Below are positions 62,897 to 64,000 of a DNA stretch of 64,000 bases, piece by piece. The first letter of the stretch is position 1. Every line of letters starts with the position of its first letter. The stretch comes from Streptomyces sp. ISL-10. Its GTDB lineage: Bacteria; Actinomycetota; Actinomycetes; Streptomycetales; Streptomycetaceae. A program made the translations under genes and the position numbers. A model generated the notes under the pieces. That model did no database searches. It saw only the letters and a program-made list of their open reading frames with translations, and was not told the origin of the DNA. The stretch spans positions 399,138 to 463,137 of the forward strand of contig NZ_JAGGOJ010000010.1 of NCBI RefSeq assembly GCF_018614575.1, read 5' to 3'.

Positions 62897-63726
62897 TCGT
62901 TGAGCTCGTCGACGCCGGTTTCGCCTACGAGGACGGGCCCGCCGTGCTGAGCGGCGTCGGCTTCGCGCTCGCCGAGGGCCGCTCCACGGCGCTGCTGGGG
63001 CGCAACGGCAGTGGAAAGACCACCCTGCTGCGGCTGCTGAGCGGCGGACTGCGCCCGGTGACGGGGCAGCTGCGGCTGGACGGCGAGCCCGTGACGTACG
63101 ACCACGCCGGGCTGACCCGCCTGCGGACGAGCGTGCAGTTGGTGGTGCAGGACCCCGACGACCAGTTGTTCGCGGCGTCGGTCGAACAGGACGTGTCGTT
63201 CGGCCCCATGAACCTCGGTCTGACGGAGGAACAGGTACGCGCCCGGGTGGACGAGGCGCTGACGGCCATGGACATCGTGGCGCTGGCGGACCGGCCGACA
63301 CACCTGCTCTCGTACGGGCAGCGCAAACGGGCGGCGATCGCGGGCGCGGTGGCGATGCGGCCGCGGGTGCTGATCCTCGACGAGCCGACCGCGGGGCTCG
63401 ATCCGCACGGTCAGGAGAGGCTGCTGGAGGTCCTGGGCTCGCTGGGTGCTTCCGGTACCACCGTGGTGATGGCGACCCATGATGTGGACCTGGCACTGCG
63501 CTGGGCGGACGAGGCGGCCGTGCTCGCGCCCACGGGCCTGCGCACCGGTCCCGTCGCGGATCTCCTGGCGGACCAGGCGCTGTTGGACGCGGCGCGCCTG
63601 CGGAGGCCGTGGGGCACGGCGGTGACGGAGCTGCTGCGGTCGCACGGCCTGCTCGCGCCGGCGGAGACGGGCCCCCGTACGCCGGAGGACCTGGCCCGCT
63701 GGGCCTCGGGAGCGGCTCGGGCCTGA
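62893..63726 (+). CDS. cbiO: Cobalt ECF transporter ATP-binding protein CbiO
   Basis: About 277 residues. GTG 62893 overlaps the cbiQ stop (GTGA). Walker A is LLGRNGSGKTTLL, the Q-loop is VQLVVQDPDDQLFAASVEQD, the signature is LLSYGQRKRAAIAGA, Walker B is VLILDEPTAGLD, and the H-loop is VVMATHDVDL. The QDPDDQLF stretch is typical of CbiO-type ECF ATPases. Last gene of cbiMNQO; no other gene follows in the window. Confidence 0.95.
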   Translation: MIVELVDAGFAYEDGPAVLSGVGFALAEGRSTALLGRNGSGKTTLLRLLSGGLRPVTGQLRLDGEPVTYDHAGLTRLRTSVQLVVQDPDDQLFAASVEQDVSFGPMNLGLTEEQVRARVDEALTAMDIVALADRPTHLLSYGQRKRAAIAGAVAMRPRVLILDEPTAGLDPHGQERLLEVLGSLGASGTTVVMATHDVDLALRWADEAAVLAPTGLRTGPVADLLADQALLDAARLRRPWGTAVTELLRSHGLLAPAETGPRTPEDLARWASGAARA

Positions 63727-64000
63727 CGCCGGGAGCATGTCGGGGACCTCCGCTGCCCGTGCCCGGCCGGGCGGCACCGGACGCGGTGCCTGGCCGCAGG
63801 GGCATCGGGCAGCGGGCCCGAGCGCCTGCGGGCCGGGCCGCCGGCTGGGCTGGGACCGCGCCCACGCCTCCCGCCGGGCCGGGCCGGGCCGCCCGACGGA
63901 ATGGGGCCGCCCACTGGGCCAGGCAGCCTGCCGGGCCGGGCCGCTGCCGGGCCGAGCCGCTGCCGGGGCGGGGCCTCCGCCAGACCAGACCAGACCAGAC
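63727..64000. repeat. Low-complexity GC-rich 3' intergenic with short repeats
   Basis: 274 bases of GCCGGGCC/GCCGCTGCCGG-type repeats after cbiO, ending in tandem CCAGA pentamers (from about 63981) that run off the edge. No gene is seen. Confidence 0.6.

Overview
The window reads as chromosomal DNA of a Streptomyces-type actinomycete. Base composition is very GC-rich with strong third-codon G/C. Many starts are GTG preceded by GGAGG-like ribosome sites, and genes are often joined by ATGA/GTGA overlaps. Typical Streptomyces families are present: a gas-vesicle operon with gvpO/J/L/S/K, several sigma factors and partner-switching proteins of the SigB/F type, an LAETG wall-sorting protein, and small actinobacterial DUF proteins. 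I see no insertion sequence, prophage, CRISPR array, tRNA or rRNA. The left end cuts a Ser/Thr kinase gene.

Layout. 1-8.8 kb: a partial Ser/Thr kinase, a decayed F420-reductase-like relic, a GNAT enzyme, a hypothetical protein, an acyl-CoA dehydrogenase carrying a small hairpin-forming insert, a class C-type serine hydrolase, a 3-hydroxyisobutyryl-CoA hydrolase-like enzyme and a secreted HExxH protein. 9.1-17.6 kb: a very large secreted phosphodiester glycosidase/metallophosphoesterase, an LAETG surface protein with a textbook terminator, a transketolase translationally coupled to a stand-alone LigD-type polymerase, and small membrane proteins. 17.7-22.8 kb: mutA-mutB-meaB, the B12-dependent methylmalonyl-CoA mutase operon.

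22.9-42.5 kb is a dense stress/regulation block. It holds a DJ-1/PfpI protein, a baeRF2 (Rv2629-like) protein coupled to an HhH-GPD protein, an ANTAR-GAF-PP2C phosphatase, a multi-HAMP hybrid histidine kinase, two SigB/F-like sigma factors, two HATPase anti-sigma-type kinases, a STAS antagonist, an NTase-BON-phosphoesterase operon, a CYP152 peroxygenase, and a methyltransferase-CDGSH-haem-oxygenase-like operon. Several promoters here match the Streptomyces SigB-type pattern GNNT-N14-16-GGGTAY, some of them divergent around a palindromic GGGTACCC, so the block looks like a locally concentrated general-stress regulon.

42.7-53.1 kb: an epimerase, a HAD hydrolase, two glyoxalase-fold proteins, a divergent PfpI/LysR pair, a PAS-GAF-SpoIIE phosphatase, a rhodanese and membrane proteins. 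It includes a 0.8-kb non-coding stretch with long inverted repeats. 53.2-57.3 kb: the gas-vesicle operon gvpO-A-F-G-J-L-S-K on the minus strand. 57.6-63.7 kb: a four-helix copper-binding protein, dhaK-dhaL-dhaM (PTS-dependent dihydroxyacetone kinase), then a cobalamin riboswitch controlling cbiM-cbiN-cbiQ-cbiO (cobalt uptake). That links functionally to the B12-dependent mutase at 17.7-22.8 kb.
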